Translations under genes and position numbers: made by a program
Assembly (NCBI RefSeq): GCF_025685545.1
Contig: NZ_JAGSYC010000026.1
Coordinates: 868,001-932,000, forward strand
Reading direction: 5' to 3'
Source: Granulicella paludicola
GTDB taxonomy: Bacteria > Acidobacteriota > Terriglobia > Terriglobales > Acidobacteriaceae
DNA: 64,000 nucleotides
Part shown: positions 35,623 to 43,969 of the stretch, one piece after another
How the letters are laid out: each line of letters begins with the position of its first letter
Numbering within the stretch: position 1 is the stretch's first letter
The notes under the pieces: model-generated
What the model was told of the DNA's origin: nothing
The model's database searches: none
Seen by the model: only the letters and a program-made list of their open reading frames with translations

Positions 35623-36837
35623 CTATTGTACGAAGTTCTGAGCCGGACCGGCGGGATGGGGCGTTCTTTGCAGGGCGATCAGTTTTCCGGCAGCGTCGAT
35701 GAGCAGGGCGATGCCTCCGCCGAGCGCGGTGTTGAAGAGCCGGATGTGCGCGGCGGAGGTCTGCGAGAAGCCGCCGGAGCGGAACAAGAAGACAACGTAC
35801 AAGGTGACGAAAAGCGAGAAGACGGCGTAGTTGACGGCCTGCAGTGCAAAGGCGGCCCAGGCAAAGACGACCACGCAGATGAGGATGACCGGTAGCGAGA
35901 AGTTGACGAAGCGTGCGAGCAAGAGGGCGATGGCTGCGCCGCCGATCGTGCCGAGAAGGCGCGCAATGCTGCGGCTGAGGGTGGCGTTCCACTTGGGTTT
36001 CATTACGAGCAGCGCGGTCATGGGGCACCAGTAGCCGTTGCGGATGTGGAAGTGGCGATAGATGGCGGTGCAGAGGAGGAGCGTGAGGGCGAGGCGGAGC
36101 GTGTAGGAGGCTGTCTCGTGTGTGGGGTGGAGTTCGTCGCGGAGGCGAGTCCAGAGCTGGCCGGCGCGGAGCCGGAGGCGCTGGGTGAGTGGCGGGGCGA
36201 TGGACTCACTGCGGGCGTGGCGCAGGAAGTGGAAGCCGGTGAAGATCAGCATCTGCAGGATGCCTCCGGCGACGACCATGGCGGTGCGGCCGATGGCGAA
36301 GTGCAGGCCGCGGGGGAAGTAGCTGGCGATGATGAGGAAGGTCGCGCATTGCATGCCCATCCAACCGGCGGTGGGGCTGAGGTCGGAGAGCACGCCGTAG
36401 TTGATGGCGGCGATGACGACGAGCAGCAGCACGAGCCAGTCGTACTGCGCGCCGAGCGAGCCGACGAGCGTAGCTGAGGCGATGCCGAGGGTGAGCAGGC
36501 CCATGCTGAGCAGGGCGGAGGCGAGGGCCTCGTGAAAGATGGCGAAGCCGATGGTGAAGGCTGCGCCAGCTGCGATGGCTCCGGCGCTGGCGTGGCCGGT
36601 GCGCTGGCCGAGAACGAGAGCTAGGACGATGGCGAGGACGGCCCGGAGGCCTGCGAGGGGCGTTCGCTTTGCCCACGGGAAGAGGGTGGTGTCGGTCGAG
36701 ATGGTGAGGACGTTCAGCACGGCTCTTGCAGGATAGATGCTCGGCGAGTCGTGCAGCGACTTGGCGAAGTTGGGAGCAGGGTGGATTTTGTTCAATTGAG
36801 AGCGATTGATGGGTATTTCAGGCGGACTTGAGGACAC
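35623..36837 (-). CDS. FUSC-family inner-membrane protein
   Basis: 404 aa. N-terminal helices (residues 60-200) and C-terminal helices (275-370) separated by a soluble middle part, as in FUSC/aromatic acid exporter family proteins (YccS/AaeB-like). The GTG start at 36837 is the farthest upstream; a shorter start near GTG-LNVLT cannot be excluded. It ends 7 bp before the aspS start, and both lie on the minus strand. Confidence 0.82.
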   Translation of the reverse strand: MSSSPPEIPINRSQLNKIHPAPNFAKSLHDSPSIYPARAVLNVLTISTDTTLFPWAKRTPLAGLRAVLAIVLALVLGQRTGHASAGAIAAGAAFTIGFAIFHEALASALLSMGLLTLGIASATLVGSLGAQYDWLVLLLVVIAAINYGVLSDLSPTAGWMGMQCATFLIIASYFPRGLHFAIGRTAMVVAGGILQMLIFTGFHFLRHARSESIAPPLTQRLRLRAGQLWTRLRDELHPTHETASYTLRLALTLLLCTAIYRHFHIRNGYWCPMTALLVMKPKWNATLSRSIARLLGTIGGAAIALLLARFVNFSLPVILICVVVFAWAAFALQAVNYAVFSLFVTLYVVFLFRSGGFSQTSAAHIRLFNTALGGGIALLIDAAGKLIALQRTPHPAGPAQNFVQ

Positions 36838-36933
36838 TGGCAGGGCTGGGGCGGCATGGTGAGGGAGCCGTCGATGTTTCGGCGCAAGTTCGAGTCAACG
36901 CTTTTCAAATTCATGTATCTCAGAGGTGATCCG

Positions 36934-37515
36934 ATGCAGACACGCATGTCTGTCCTGGCAACATTCTTTGCAGTGGCCATGGTGGCCGGTACGATCCAAG
37001 CGCATGCTCAGTACGCTCCGATCGGGGGACTGCTGGTGAACAGCCAGCCCCGGACGGGCACGATCAACACGAGCCGTCCTCAACCGCCGAGCATCAACCG
37101 TCCCCAACCTCCGACCCAGGCTACCAGCGGAGGCTGGAACCGGGTGTCGAATGTCAGCGGGAGCACGAGTCGTCCGCAGCCGCCGAGTCCGCCCACGACG
37201 AATGGTTGGGACGTCAAGAGCAACAAAGGCACTGGTTCCCAGCCGAGCACTATGTCGGGACTGGTGCAGCAACAGAATAATGCGCAGCGGAGCAACATTA
37301 CGCAGCAGACCCAGGGGCTGCTACAGCAGCAGAGCAGCCGTCCGCAGCCCCCGGTGATGGGGAATCAGGTGCGACCACAATCGGGGCTGATCCAGTCGAG
37401 CGGGTCGCAACGGGCGTTTGCTCAGAGCGCTCCGCAGTCACCGCGGCCGCAGACGTCGACGCTTCCATCCCAAACGCCTAAGCGGCCGGCGGCACCGCCG
37501 CATCGCAATCACTAA
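36934..37515 (+). CDS. Secreted proline-rich PQPP-repeat protein
   Basis: 193 aa. Signal peptide MQTRMSVLATFFAVAM...AHAQ. The mature part has repeated RPQPP motifs (SRPQPPS, NRPQPPT, SRPQPPS, SRPQPPV) separated by Gly/Asn/Ser segments, then a Gln-rich stretch. No enzyme domain. AGAGGTGATCC precedes the chosen ATG. Probably an extended secreted protein; function unknown. Confidence 0.75.
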   Translation: MQTRMSVLATFFAVAMVAGTIQAHAQYAPIGGLLVNSQPRTGTINTSRPQPPSINRPQPPTQATSGGWNRVSNVSGSTSRPQPPSPPTTNGWDVKSNKGTGSQPSTMSGLVQQQNNAQRSNITQQTQGLLQQQSSRPQPPVMGNQVRPQSGLIQSSGSQRAFAQSAPQSPRPQTSTLPSQTPKRPAAPPHRNH

Positions 37516-37528
37516 GAGGCTTGCAGGG

Positions 37529-37566
37529 GCGGGCGAATAGGCCGGAGGTCTGGCCTCTTCGCCCGC
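37529..37566. terminator. Hairpin between two convergent genes
   Basis: 15-bp stem GCGGGCGAATAGGCC / GGCCTCTTCGCCCGC with one mismatch and an 8-nt loop, in the 56-bp gap between the PQPP gene and hisS. The T tract is weak. Confidence 0.6.
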
Positions 37567-37571
37567 TGCTG

Positions 37572-39284
37572 TTAGTTCTGGAGTTTCGCGGCCAACTCGG
37601 CGCGCGGGATCTTGACCTGTTCGCCGGTGGTGAAGGTCTTGACTGTGTAGGTGCCGGTGGCGGCTTCGTCTTCTCCGAGGAGGATGACGTGGCGAGCGAG
37701 GGCGTCAGCGAAACCAAAGGACTTGCCGATTTTGAAGCTACCTTCGCCAACTTCGACCTTGAGACCGGCGGCGCGGAGTTCGCGGGCGAGTGCGAGAGCG
37801 GCGGGGTTTTGCGTGATACCGAGGGGAGCGATGTAGGCGTCGAGCTTGGGGGCTGCGACAGTCTCGCCTGAAGCAGCAGCGTCGGCTTCGGCCTGGGCTT
37901 GCAGCGTCAGGATGAGGCGGTCTTCGCCGATAGCGAAGCCGATGCCGGGGGCGCGCGGGCCACCGAGCATCTCGGAGAGGCCGTCGTAGCGACCGCCGCC
38001 GAGCATGGCGTTTTGCGTGCCAAGGCCGGTGGTGACGGTGAACTCGAAGGTGGTGCGTGTGTAGTAGTCGAGGCCGCGGACGAGGCGCGGGTTCAGGTGA
38101 TACTTCACGCCGCAGGCTTCGAGCGCGGCAAGCACCTGCTCGAAGTGAGCAGCGGAGTCTTCGCTGAGGTAGTCGGCGATCTTGGGGAGGTTGTTGATGA
38201 TCTCCTGATCGGCTTCGTCCTTGCTGTCGAGTACGCGCAGGGGGTTGGTGTCGGCCCGGCGCTGATTGTCTTCGCACATGAGGTGCTTCACGGGCTGCAG
38301 AGCGTCGCGCAGAGCGGCGTTGTAGCGGACGCGGTCTTCGCTGCTGCCGACGGAGTTGAGTTCGAGCTTCCAGTCGCGGATGCCGAGCTCGTCGAGCAGG
38401 GTGGCGAGCATCTCGAGGACCTCGGCGTCACGGAGCGGGGACTCTGCGCCGGAGGATTGGGGGCCGATGACCTCGGCACCGATCTGCCAGAACTGGCGAT
38501 AGCGGCCACGCTGGGGGCGTTCGCGGCGGAACTGCGGGCCGATGTAGTAGAGCTTCTGCAGATTGCCAGTCTCGCCGAGCTTGTGCTCGATGTAGGCGCG
38601 GACGACGCCTGCGGTGGACTCGGGGCGAAGGGTGAGGGATTGCGACGATTTTGTGAAGTTTTCCGACGCAAACTCTACCACTAGATCATCTCGCAACCAC
38701 TCTTCGCCCTTATCGGGGACTGCAGTTGGGACGACGAGTCTTTTGACGGCTTTAATTGTTCTGCTCTGGTCATTGATTTGACTGGAGTCTCTGGGCTCGT
38801 CCTGCGCGAGCCATTCGTCAAAATCTTTTTGACGCACATATGAAGGAGCACCAAATGCAACTAAAGTCGCAATGAGCGCAGGAGATATTTCGCCAGCGAA
38901 AGCCACGATCTCATGTTCATGCGGGCGATCGCGAACCTCGATAGTGAGTGCGAAAGGTGCGTCAATTGTGCTCCAAGATCCCAGCCGCTGGCTGTGCTTA
39001 CGAAGCCACCAGTCCCTTAGCGCATCTTTGTCGAATCTTTCGCCATCTTTCCACGTGAACATCTCTTTGGAGACGATGTCGGTTTCCTCGCCGACGCCGC
39101 GGGCGAAGAGTTCCGTGGACTCGAAGATGGGGGTGCGGATTTCGCCGAAGCCGTAGCGGGCGAAGACGGCGCGGGCGGTGGTTTCCACGTGATTCCAGAG
39201 GGGTGTCTGGTCGGGAAGTAGGTCGCGGGTGCCGCGGACGGCTTTGATGGTGGGCTTCGGTGCTGTCTTTTTGCTATCGCTCAT
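37572..39284 (-). CDS. hisS: Histidyl-tRNA synthetase with a large insertion between motifs 1 and 2
   Basis: 570 aa, against about 420-450 in most bacteria. The N-terminus IKAVRGTRDLLPDQTPLW and motif 1 region are normal, motif 2 lies at QSLTLRPESTAGVVRAYIEH and GPQFRRERPQRGRYRQFWQ, and the signature ARLVRGLDYYTRT-type region (RLVRGLDYYTRTTFEF) is intact. Residues about 83-213 (between MFTWKDGE and SQSLTLRP) are extra. This insert has no intein ends and no stop in frame. The matching DNA is about 52% GC against about 70% in the flanks by hand count. The enzyme is probably functional because all catalytic motifs are kept. Confidence 0.95.
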   Translation of the reverse strand: MSDSKKTAPKPTIKAVRGTRDLLPDQTPLWNHVETTARAVFARYGFGEIRTPIFESTELFARGVGEETDIVSKEMFTWKDGERFDKDALRDWWLRKHSQRLGSWSTIDAPFALTIEVRDRPHEHEIVAFAGEISPALIATLVAFGAPSYVRQKDFDEWLAQDEPRDSSQINDQSRTIKAVKRLVVPTAVPDKGEEWLRDDLVVEFASENFTKSSQSLTLRPESTAGVVRAYIEHKLGETGNLQKLYYIGPQFRRERPQRGRYRQFWQIGAEVIGPQSSGAESPLRDAEVLEMLATLLDELGIRDWKLELNSVGSSEDRVRYNAALRDALQPVKHLMCEDNQRRADTNPLRVLDSKDEADQEIINNLPKIADYLSEDSAAHFEQVLAALEACGVKYHLNPRLVRGLDYYTRTTFEFTVTTGLGTQNAMLGGGRYDGLSEMLGGPRAPGIGFAIGEDRLILTLQAQAEADAAASGETVAAPKLDAYIAPLGITQNPAALALARELRAAGLKVEVGEGSFKIGKSFGFADALARHVILLGEDEAATGTYTVKTFTTGEQVKIPRAELAAKLQN

Positions 39285-39438
39285 GCAAGTAACAGTTTAG
39301 CGGAGTGGAGGGTATGCTCGCGCCTTCGGCTCTCGCTACAGCCAATACAGGGGTCTGTCCACCACGCGGATGATAAGACTATCCGCTCCGGTCGAGATGA
39401 CAAGGTCTAGGTAATCCCTTGGGTTAAGGCCAAACCGA

Positions 39439-39460
39439 CGGGTCCGAGAAGCCGGACCCG
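39439..39460. repeat. GGTCCGAGAA palindrome, intergenic copy
   Basis: 8-bp stem CGGGTCCG / CGGACCCG with loop AGAAGC. It shares its centre with the element inside the histidine kinase gene at 20008-20033. The 195-bp gap here also holds a HPERSEG-like remnant (CTTCGGCTCTCGCTACAG ... GAGATGACAAGG). Confidence 0.55.
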
Positions 39461-39478
39461 GACACCGGGCGGATGAGG

Positions 39479-39949
39479 TTAGGCGAGGGGGGAGGGGGTA
39501 ATGCTCTCTTCGATCTCTTTGGTCTGGATGCGGACGTCAATGAGGAAGCCCGCTCCGATGCCGAGGGGGATGAGGCCGACGGCGAGGCCGGAGAGGACGT
39601 CGCGCTCCTGCAGGATGGCGGCGAGGACGGCGAAGAAGGCCATCAGGCCAATGGAAGAGCAGACCAGAATGATGCCGGCGAGGCGGCTGTTGGCGCGGCG
39701 GCGGGTGAGATCGGCGGTGGGCTTGCCGTGGAGGATGGCTAGCTCCTGGGGGGTGGGAGGGATGGGCACGCCCTTGGCGATGGCGGCGAGGCGCTCGTTG
39801 GACTGGACCTCGCGATTGCGGATGCCGGACCAGGCGTTGGCGACGACGATACCGAGGATCATGAGGCAGCCGGCGACGGGAACGATGAAGGGGCTGTCGG
39901 TGACCTGGGAGTAGTCGTGGAAGAAGAGGGCGAAGGTTGCGAGTGCCAT
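39479..39949 (-). CDS. Two-to-four-helix membrane protein (DUF6249-like)
   Basis: 156 aa. Hydrophobic segments at about 20-40, 92-115 and 118-140. The middle LAAIAKGVPIPPTPQELAIL is a motif of DUF6249-type membrane proteins near ECF sigma genes. AGGAGCCCC precedes the ATG. Divergent from the sigma factor gene at 40171. Function unknown. Confidence 0.75.
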   Translation of the reverse strand: MALATFALFFHDYSQVTDSPFIVPVAGCLMILGIVVANAWSGIRNREVQSNERLAAIAKGVPIPPTPQELAILHGKPTADLTRRRANSRLAGIILVCSSIGLMAFFAVLAAILQERDVLSGLAVGLIPLGIGAGFLIDVRIQTKEIEESITPSPLA

Positions 39950-40014
39950 GTGGGGCTCCTGGGCTGCGAGGTGCGCAGCAAATGTGATGGGTGCTTCGAC
40001 TGAGAGGGCTAGTG

Positions 40015-40042
40015 AAAGTTTCAGTGGCGTGCGTGAAACTTT
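40015..40042. promoter_or_regulatory. Dyad in the region upstream of the ECF sigma gene
   Basis: 9-bp perfect inverted repeat AAAGTTTCA / TGAAACTTT, spacer 10 nt, in the divergent gap between the DUF6249-like gene and the sigma factor. The right arm contains GAAAC, seen in ECF -35 elements; TCTGA about 17 nt further could be a -10. Operator or autoregulated ECF promoter is inference. Confidence 0.35.
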
Positions 40043-40098
40043 TGGAGGAGGATGCAGTCTGAGGGCGAAGAGCAGCGAGAAGACAGGCGTGAGAAGAC

Positions 40099-40141
40099 AG
40101 GGTCCTTCGACTGCGACCTGCGGTTTCCGCTCAGGATGACA
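40099..40141. repeat. HPERSEG-family repeat before the sigma gene
   Basis: Begins GGGTCCTTCGACTGCG and ends CGCTCAGGATGACAAAG, matching the family consensus. It lies 30 bp upstream of the sigma start. Confidence 0.7.
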
Positions 40142-40170
40142 AAGTTAGAAAGTAGTTTTGCAAGGAGCCG

Positions 40171-40827
40171 ATGCGGCAGGATTTGACCAGTCCGGAGATG
40201 TTTGAGGCTTTGGTGCGGGAGCATCAGGGGCTGGTGTTTCGTACGCTCACGCGGTTTACGGGGGCGGGCGGGCATGTCGATGACTTAGCGCAGGAGGTCT
40301 TTCTGCGGCTTTACCGGGCGTTGCCGTACTTCCGTGGCGATGCGACGGTGTCGACCTACCTCTACCGGATTACGTACAACGTGGCGCAGGATGAGTGGAA
40401 GCGTCGTCGGCGCGAGCGGACCTATGTGGCGTCGGAACCTGCGTTCGCGGAGGACGAGGGTGAGGCGTGGCTGGAGAACTTTGCCGGGGATGGGTTCGCG
40501 GGGCAGCATGCACGGTCTCCTGAGGATCATATGGTGGAGGCTGAGCTGCGGGAGTCGGTCGATGCGGCGCTGGGAACGCTGAGTGAGGTGGAGCGGGCGG
40601 TGCTGGTGCTGTATCACCAGGAAGAGTGTAGCTATGAGGGCATTGCAGCGGCGCTAGAGATGCCGATCAATACAGTGAGGACGCATCTGCATCGCGGGCG
40701 CAAGAAGCTGGGCGAGCGATTGCGAGCGGTGCAGGGACAGGCAGTTGTGAGTGAAAATGAAGGTACGTCGCGGGCGGGGATGCGTTCGGCGATTCCGAAT
40801 GGGCTGGCGGCCGGGAGGCGAGCGTGA
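40171..40827 (+). CDS. ECF-type RNA polymerase sigma factor
   Basis: 218 aa. Region 2 around DDLAQEVFLRLYRALPYFRG (core binding and -10 recognition), region 4 around VERAVLVLYHQEECSYEGIA and INTVRTHLHRGRKKL (HTH). AAGGAGCC precedes the ATG. Its stop overlaps the next ATG (TGATG), a layout usual for ECF sigma and anti-sigma pairs. Confidence 0.93.
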   Translation: MRQDLTSPEMFEALVREHQGLVFRTLTRFTGAGGHVDDLAQEVFLRLYRALPYFRGDATVSTYLYRITYNVAQDEWKRRRRERTYVASEPAFAEDEGEAWLENFAGDGFAGQHARSPEDHMVEAELRESVDAALGTLSEVERAVLVLYHQEECSYEGIAAALEMPINTVRTHLHRGRKKLGERLRAVQGQAVVSENEGTSRAGMRSAIPNGLAAGRRA

Positions 40828-41147
40828 TGGATCAGAATGTCGAACTGGATGCGAGGGTAGAGCGCGCACTGGAGCAGGCTCCGGTAGTGCGGATCCCTGA
40901 AGGTTTTGCGGCGAAGGTTGCGGCTGCTGCTGCGGCGCAGCCGGTGGTGAGGGTGCGCGTACGGAGGCGGATCTCGCTGGGGCACGCGATGACTTTAGGG
41001 GCGATGGTGGTGGTGCTGGTGGCTTTGTTTGTGGTGGCTCCGATGGCAGGGACGAAGGTGCAGAGCTGGCCGTTTGCGCTGGAGATGGTGCTGCTGGCGC
41101 AGCTGGCAGGGCTGGGGTTTGGCGTTATGCGGAAGGGCAGCGTCTAG
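40827..41147 (+). CDS. Small membrane protein, putative anti-sigma partner
   Basis: 106 aa. Short cytosolic N-terminus (MDQNVELDARVERALEQAPVV style) and two membrane helices at about 50-70 and 78-98. No zinc finger HxxxCxxC is present. It overlaps the sigma gene by one base, so an anti-sigma or partner role follows from position only. The stop lies inside a 19-bp tandem repeat. Confidence 0.75.
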   Translation: MDQNVELDARVERALEQAPVVRIPEGFAAKVAAAAAAQPVVRVRVRRRISLGHAMTLGAMVVVLVALFVVAPMAGTKVQSWPFALEMVLLAQLAGLGFGVMRKGSV

Positions 41148-41181
41148 GATTCGCCGCGCCTACTAGGATCCGCCGCACCTA
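41144..41181. repeat. Tandem 19-bp direct repeat joining two convergent gene ends
   Basis: CTAGGATTCGCCGCGCCTA is followed at once by CTAGGATCCGCCGCACCTA (2 mismatches). The first copy contains the stop of the + gene and the second contains the stop of the minus gene, so the two genes meet in the repeat. It is also where the strand composition flips. Confidence 0.7.
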
Positions 41182-41805
41182 CCGCCCCACACTCCCACCG
41201 CGGTTGGCCTCTCGCTCACTCAGCATCTGCAGTCGCGGAAGAAAGTCGCTTCGCCGCACCCAGATTTTATAGCTCGACACCGACCCTGCCTCATGCCGCG
41301 GATACGTCCGCATCGTCTTCGGCAGAACAATTTGCTCCGGGTTCAGCTCCACGCTGTCATCGCACCGCCGCACCAGCGATGACTCATCGAAGACGCACTC
41401 ATACCCCACCGGCAGTGCCGCATACCCTGCGGACATAATTTTGCCCAGCTCAGCCACGTCGCCAAACGCGAGCCCACCTGTCGTCTGCACTTTAACGCCG
41501 GCACCTGCCTGCAGAAACACTACGTACTCTGCTCCGACACCCAGCCCCGCGTACGGCCCAAAGTACACAACCTCAGTAGCCTTCGATCCCTTGTACGGAA
41601 CCTCCACCACAGCCTTGTACACCACGGTGCCATAGTGCTCCGTATCACCAGCCACAATCCGCACTAATGCAACCTGGTCAGCCTGCGTAAACAGGTCGCC
41701 AATCGTCACGCTGCGAGTCACGGCTGCGCGCAGCACCGGTGTGCCACACAGCAGCAGCATCGCGCATCCTGCCATCCAGGTTCGTCCTGTGCGACTCCAA
41801 ACCAT
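41179..41805 (-). CDS. Hypothetical secreted protein
   Basis: 208 aa. Signal peptide or N-terminal helix (MVWSRTGRTWMAGCAMLLLC). The remainder TIGDLFTQADQVALVRIVAG and VPYKGSKATEVVYFGPYAGL suggests a small beta-rich fold seen in several Terriglobia hypothetical proteins. I do not recognise a function. Plus-strand C-rich composition fits its neighbours up to 46.4 kb. Confidence 0.7.
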   Translation of the reverse strand: MVWSRTGRTWMAGCAMLLLCGTPVLRAAVTRSVTIGDLFTQADQVALVRIVAGDTEHYGTVVYKAVVEVPYKGSKATEVVYFGPYAGLGVGAEYVVFLQAGAGVKVQTTGGLAFGDVAELGKIMSAGYAALPVGYECVFDESSLVRRCDDSVELNPEQIVLPKTMRTYPRHEAGSVSSYKIWVRRSDFLPRLQMLSEREANRGGSVGR

Positions 41806-41841
41806 CCATCGCCCTCAAAACTGCCTGCCACTCTTCTACTC

Positions 41842-42492
41842 TTATCGGCCGTCCAACGGCCAGTTTTTACGTTCGATCGTAAATACATCCCGCGTTGTGC
41901 AATAGCCGCCACCGCCGTGCATTCTGCCGATCAGCCGCATCTGCGTCGGATCGACGTGCAGCCGAGCCAACCCGTCGGGCCCTTCAAAGACGTTCTCACG
42001 CACATGGACATACACAATTTTGCCCAGCACAATCGTACTCGCCCCGCCCGGCTCCAGCACCTCGAAAACCTCGCATTCCAGCGCCACCGGAGATCCCACA
42101 ATGCGCGGTATAGTCACCGCCGTACCCTCTGCCAGCTCCAGTCCCGCCAGCACAGTCTCGTCCGTCCCCACCGGAGCATTCGTTGCCGTCACGTTCATGG
42201 CTTCTGCCAGCTCTTCCGGCACCATGTTCACCACAAACTGCTTCCGCGCGCGGATATTCGCCAGTGTGTCTTTGTACTGCCGATCGGGAGCGCCCGAGAT
42301 GCTGATCGCCACCAGCGGCGGATCGCTCGACACAATATTGAAGAACGAGAACGGAGCCGCATTCACACGCCCCGCCTCATCCCGACTCACCACCCACGCA
42401 ATCGGTCGAGGCAGAATCACGCTCGCCAGCAGTTTATAGCTATCCCCTTTCGACATTGTCCCTAAATCGAACCCAGCAAATCCATCCGACAT
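41842..42492 (-). CDS. Flavin reductase-like protein (FMN-binding split barrel)
   Basis: 216 aa. IVSSDPPLVAISISGAPD and the early PRPIAWVVSRDEAGRVNAAP are the FMN-binding split-barrel motifs of the flavin reductase family. GAGGAG precedes the ATG. It probably reduces FMN with NAD(P)H, or uses FMN on an unknown substrate. Confidence 0.88.
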   Translation of the reverse strand: MSDGFAGFDLGTMSKGDSYKLLASVILPRPIAWVVSRDEAGRVNAAPFSFFNIVSSDPPLVAISISGAPDRQYKDTLANIRARKQFVVNMVPEELAEAMNVTATNAPVGTDETVLAGLELAEGTAVTIPRIVGSPVALECEVFEVLEPGGASTIVLGKIVYVHVRENVFEGPDGLARLHVDPTQMRLIGRMHGGGGYCTTRDVFTIERKNWPLDGR

Positions 42493-42507
42493 CCCAATCT
42501 CCTCTTC

Positions 42508-43476
42508 CTAGTCACAAACAACAACTTTGCCCCTATCGTCTGGGCCCAGCACGCCCATCGGCACCTCGTGATCATGCGGAAACAGCACCAGCCACTTCCC
42601 GTCGATCGCCCGCCGCAGAAATTTCTTCCGCTCCTCGATACACCGCAGCGGATCGAGGTCATACCCCATCACCCAAGTCGCCTCAAGGTGTCGGCTCGTC
42701 GGAATCAGATCGCTCACAAAGCACGCGTGTTCCCTGGCTCCGCCATGTGCCACACCCTCAATATGCACGCCCAGCACATCCGGAGTATGTCCTGGCAGGG
42801 TCTCCACCCACACTCCTGGCACGATCTCCGCAGACTTTTGGATGTTCACCGATGGCAGTTCCTCTGTCCCGCGAAGGCGCGCGTCCTCCGTGGCAAATCT
42901 ACCTGCGCCCTCCAGGTCGATCAACGTCATCTGCCTGTTCGCGATCAACGGATCGTAGTTTTGAGCGAGATAACTCACCTTGTCGCGATCCCGCTGCAGC
43001 CGCGCACTCGCCATCTCACCCGCAGCCGCAAAGTACCGCGCATTTCTGAACGTCGGGGACACGCTGCCATCCTCATGCAAGGTCGTGTTCCATCCGCAGT
43101 GGTCGAAGTGCAGATGCGTGTTCACCACATGCGTGACTTCATCCGGATGCACCCCTGCGGCGGTCAGGCTCTTCGGTAGCAGCTGCTTGTTCTCGAGGAT
43201 TCCGCGCATCTTCGCGGTCTGCTTATTGCCCACGCCGGTCTCGATCAGCACCACCGCCGTCCCCGTGCGCACGACCACGCAGTTCGTGCCCAGCAGCACC
43301 CGATTCTCCGCATCGGCAGACATCTTTCGCTGCCACAGCGTCTTCGGCACCACCCCGAACATCGCCCCGCCATCCAGCAGAAAACTGCCATCCGTGCAGA
43401 CCGTCAGCTCGTAGTGTCCTACGAGCTGACGCCCACGCACCAGCGTCGCCTCTACTACAGGTGCAGCCATCTCCAT
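42508..43476 (-). CDS. MBL-fold metallo-hydrolase
   Basis: 322 aa metallo-beta-lactamase fold. The zinc motif is HLHFDHCG, with a further His in LPGHTPDVLG and Asp in ACFVSDLIPT; the last His appears in LFPHDHEVP. Lactonase-like quorum-quenching or other hydrolase activity cannot be distinguished. An alternative start two codons on (MAAPVV) exists. Ends 15 bp before the flavin reductase start. Confidence 0.88.
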   Translation of the reverse strand: MEMAAPVVEATLVRGRQLVGHYELTVCTDGSFLLDGGAMFGVVPKTLWQRKMSADAENRVLLGTNCVVVRTGTAVVLIETGVGNKQTAKMRGILENKQLLPKSLTAAGVHPDEVTHVVNTHLHFDHCGWNTTLHEDGSVSPTFRNARYFAAAGEMASARLQRDRDKVSYLAQNYDPLIANRQMTLIDLEGAGRFATEDARLRGTEELPSVNIQKSAEIVPGVWVETLPGHTPDVLGVHIEGVAHGGAREHACFVSDLIPTSRHLEATWVMGYDLDPLRCIEERKKFLRRAIDGKWLVLFPHDHEVPMGVLGPDDRGKVVVCD

Positions 43477-43546
43477 GCACCGAGTCTACTCTGCCCTCGC
43501 GGCACATCGATCAGCCTGCAACCGCAGCAGACCGCCACACCTTACC

Positions 43547-43969
43547 TTAGTGCTCACGCAAAATAGCCTGCGGCTCCATCCGCGACGCCGCATCCACGAT
43601 AGCTGCATTCGCCACCGAGGTATCCAGCGCAGCCTTCATAGCTGCCATGCCATCTGTTAGGGGGACTCGCTTCTCCTGGAAGCACGATCGACAAAGCACC
43701 GGACGCCCTTGCGTCGGCTTAAACGGCACCGTCGTCTCGATCCCGCAGGCCGAGCACTCCGTTCGGGTCTCCGTACGACTGTACGGCAATACGGACGGTG
43801 CGTTGGGGTTCGCTGAACGACCTAGCCCTGCTCGCTTCGCTTTACAAAGCTTGCAACGCTTCGGATCGTTCTTGAACTGCTTGTCGAAAAAAAAGAGTTG
43901 CTCTCCGGCAGTGAATACAAAATCATTACCACAGTCGGTGCACTTCAAAAACCTGTCTACAAATTGCAT
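43547..43969 (-). CDS. Double zinc-ribbon protein (zf-trcl plus CxxC)
   Basis: 140 aa. First domain CTDCGNDFVFTAGEQLFFFD and CKLCKAKR match the probable zinc-ribbon zf-trcl; the second has CSACGIETTVPFKP and LCRSCF, a CxxC-x17-CxxC ribbon. The C-terminal ~40 residues are Ala-rich. GAGAAGG precedes the ATG. Small conserved protein; nucleic-acid binding is possible. Confidence 0.85.
   Translation of the reverse strand: MQFVDRFLKCTDCGNDFVFTAGEQLFFFDKQFKNDPKRCKLCKAKRAGLGRSANPNAPSVLPYSRTETRTECSACGIETTVPFKPTQGRPVLCRSCFQEKRVPLTDGMAAMKAALDTSVANAAIVDAASRMEPQAILREH

Noticed and set aside
38646-39038. An intein or self-splicing intron in hisS
   Set aside because: No Cys/Ser/Thr start, no His-Asn end, no homing endonuclease motif, and the frame is open throughout with no intron-like structure, so an in-frame domain insertion fits better.
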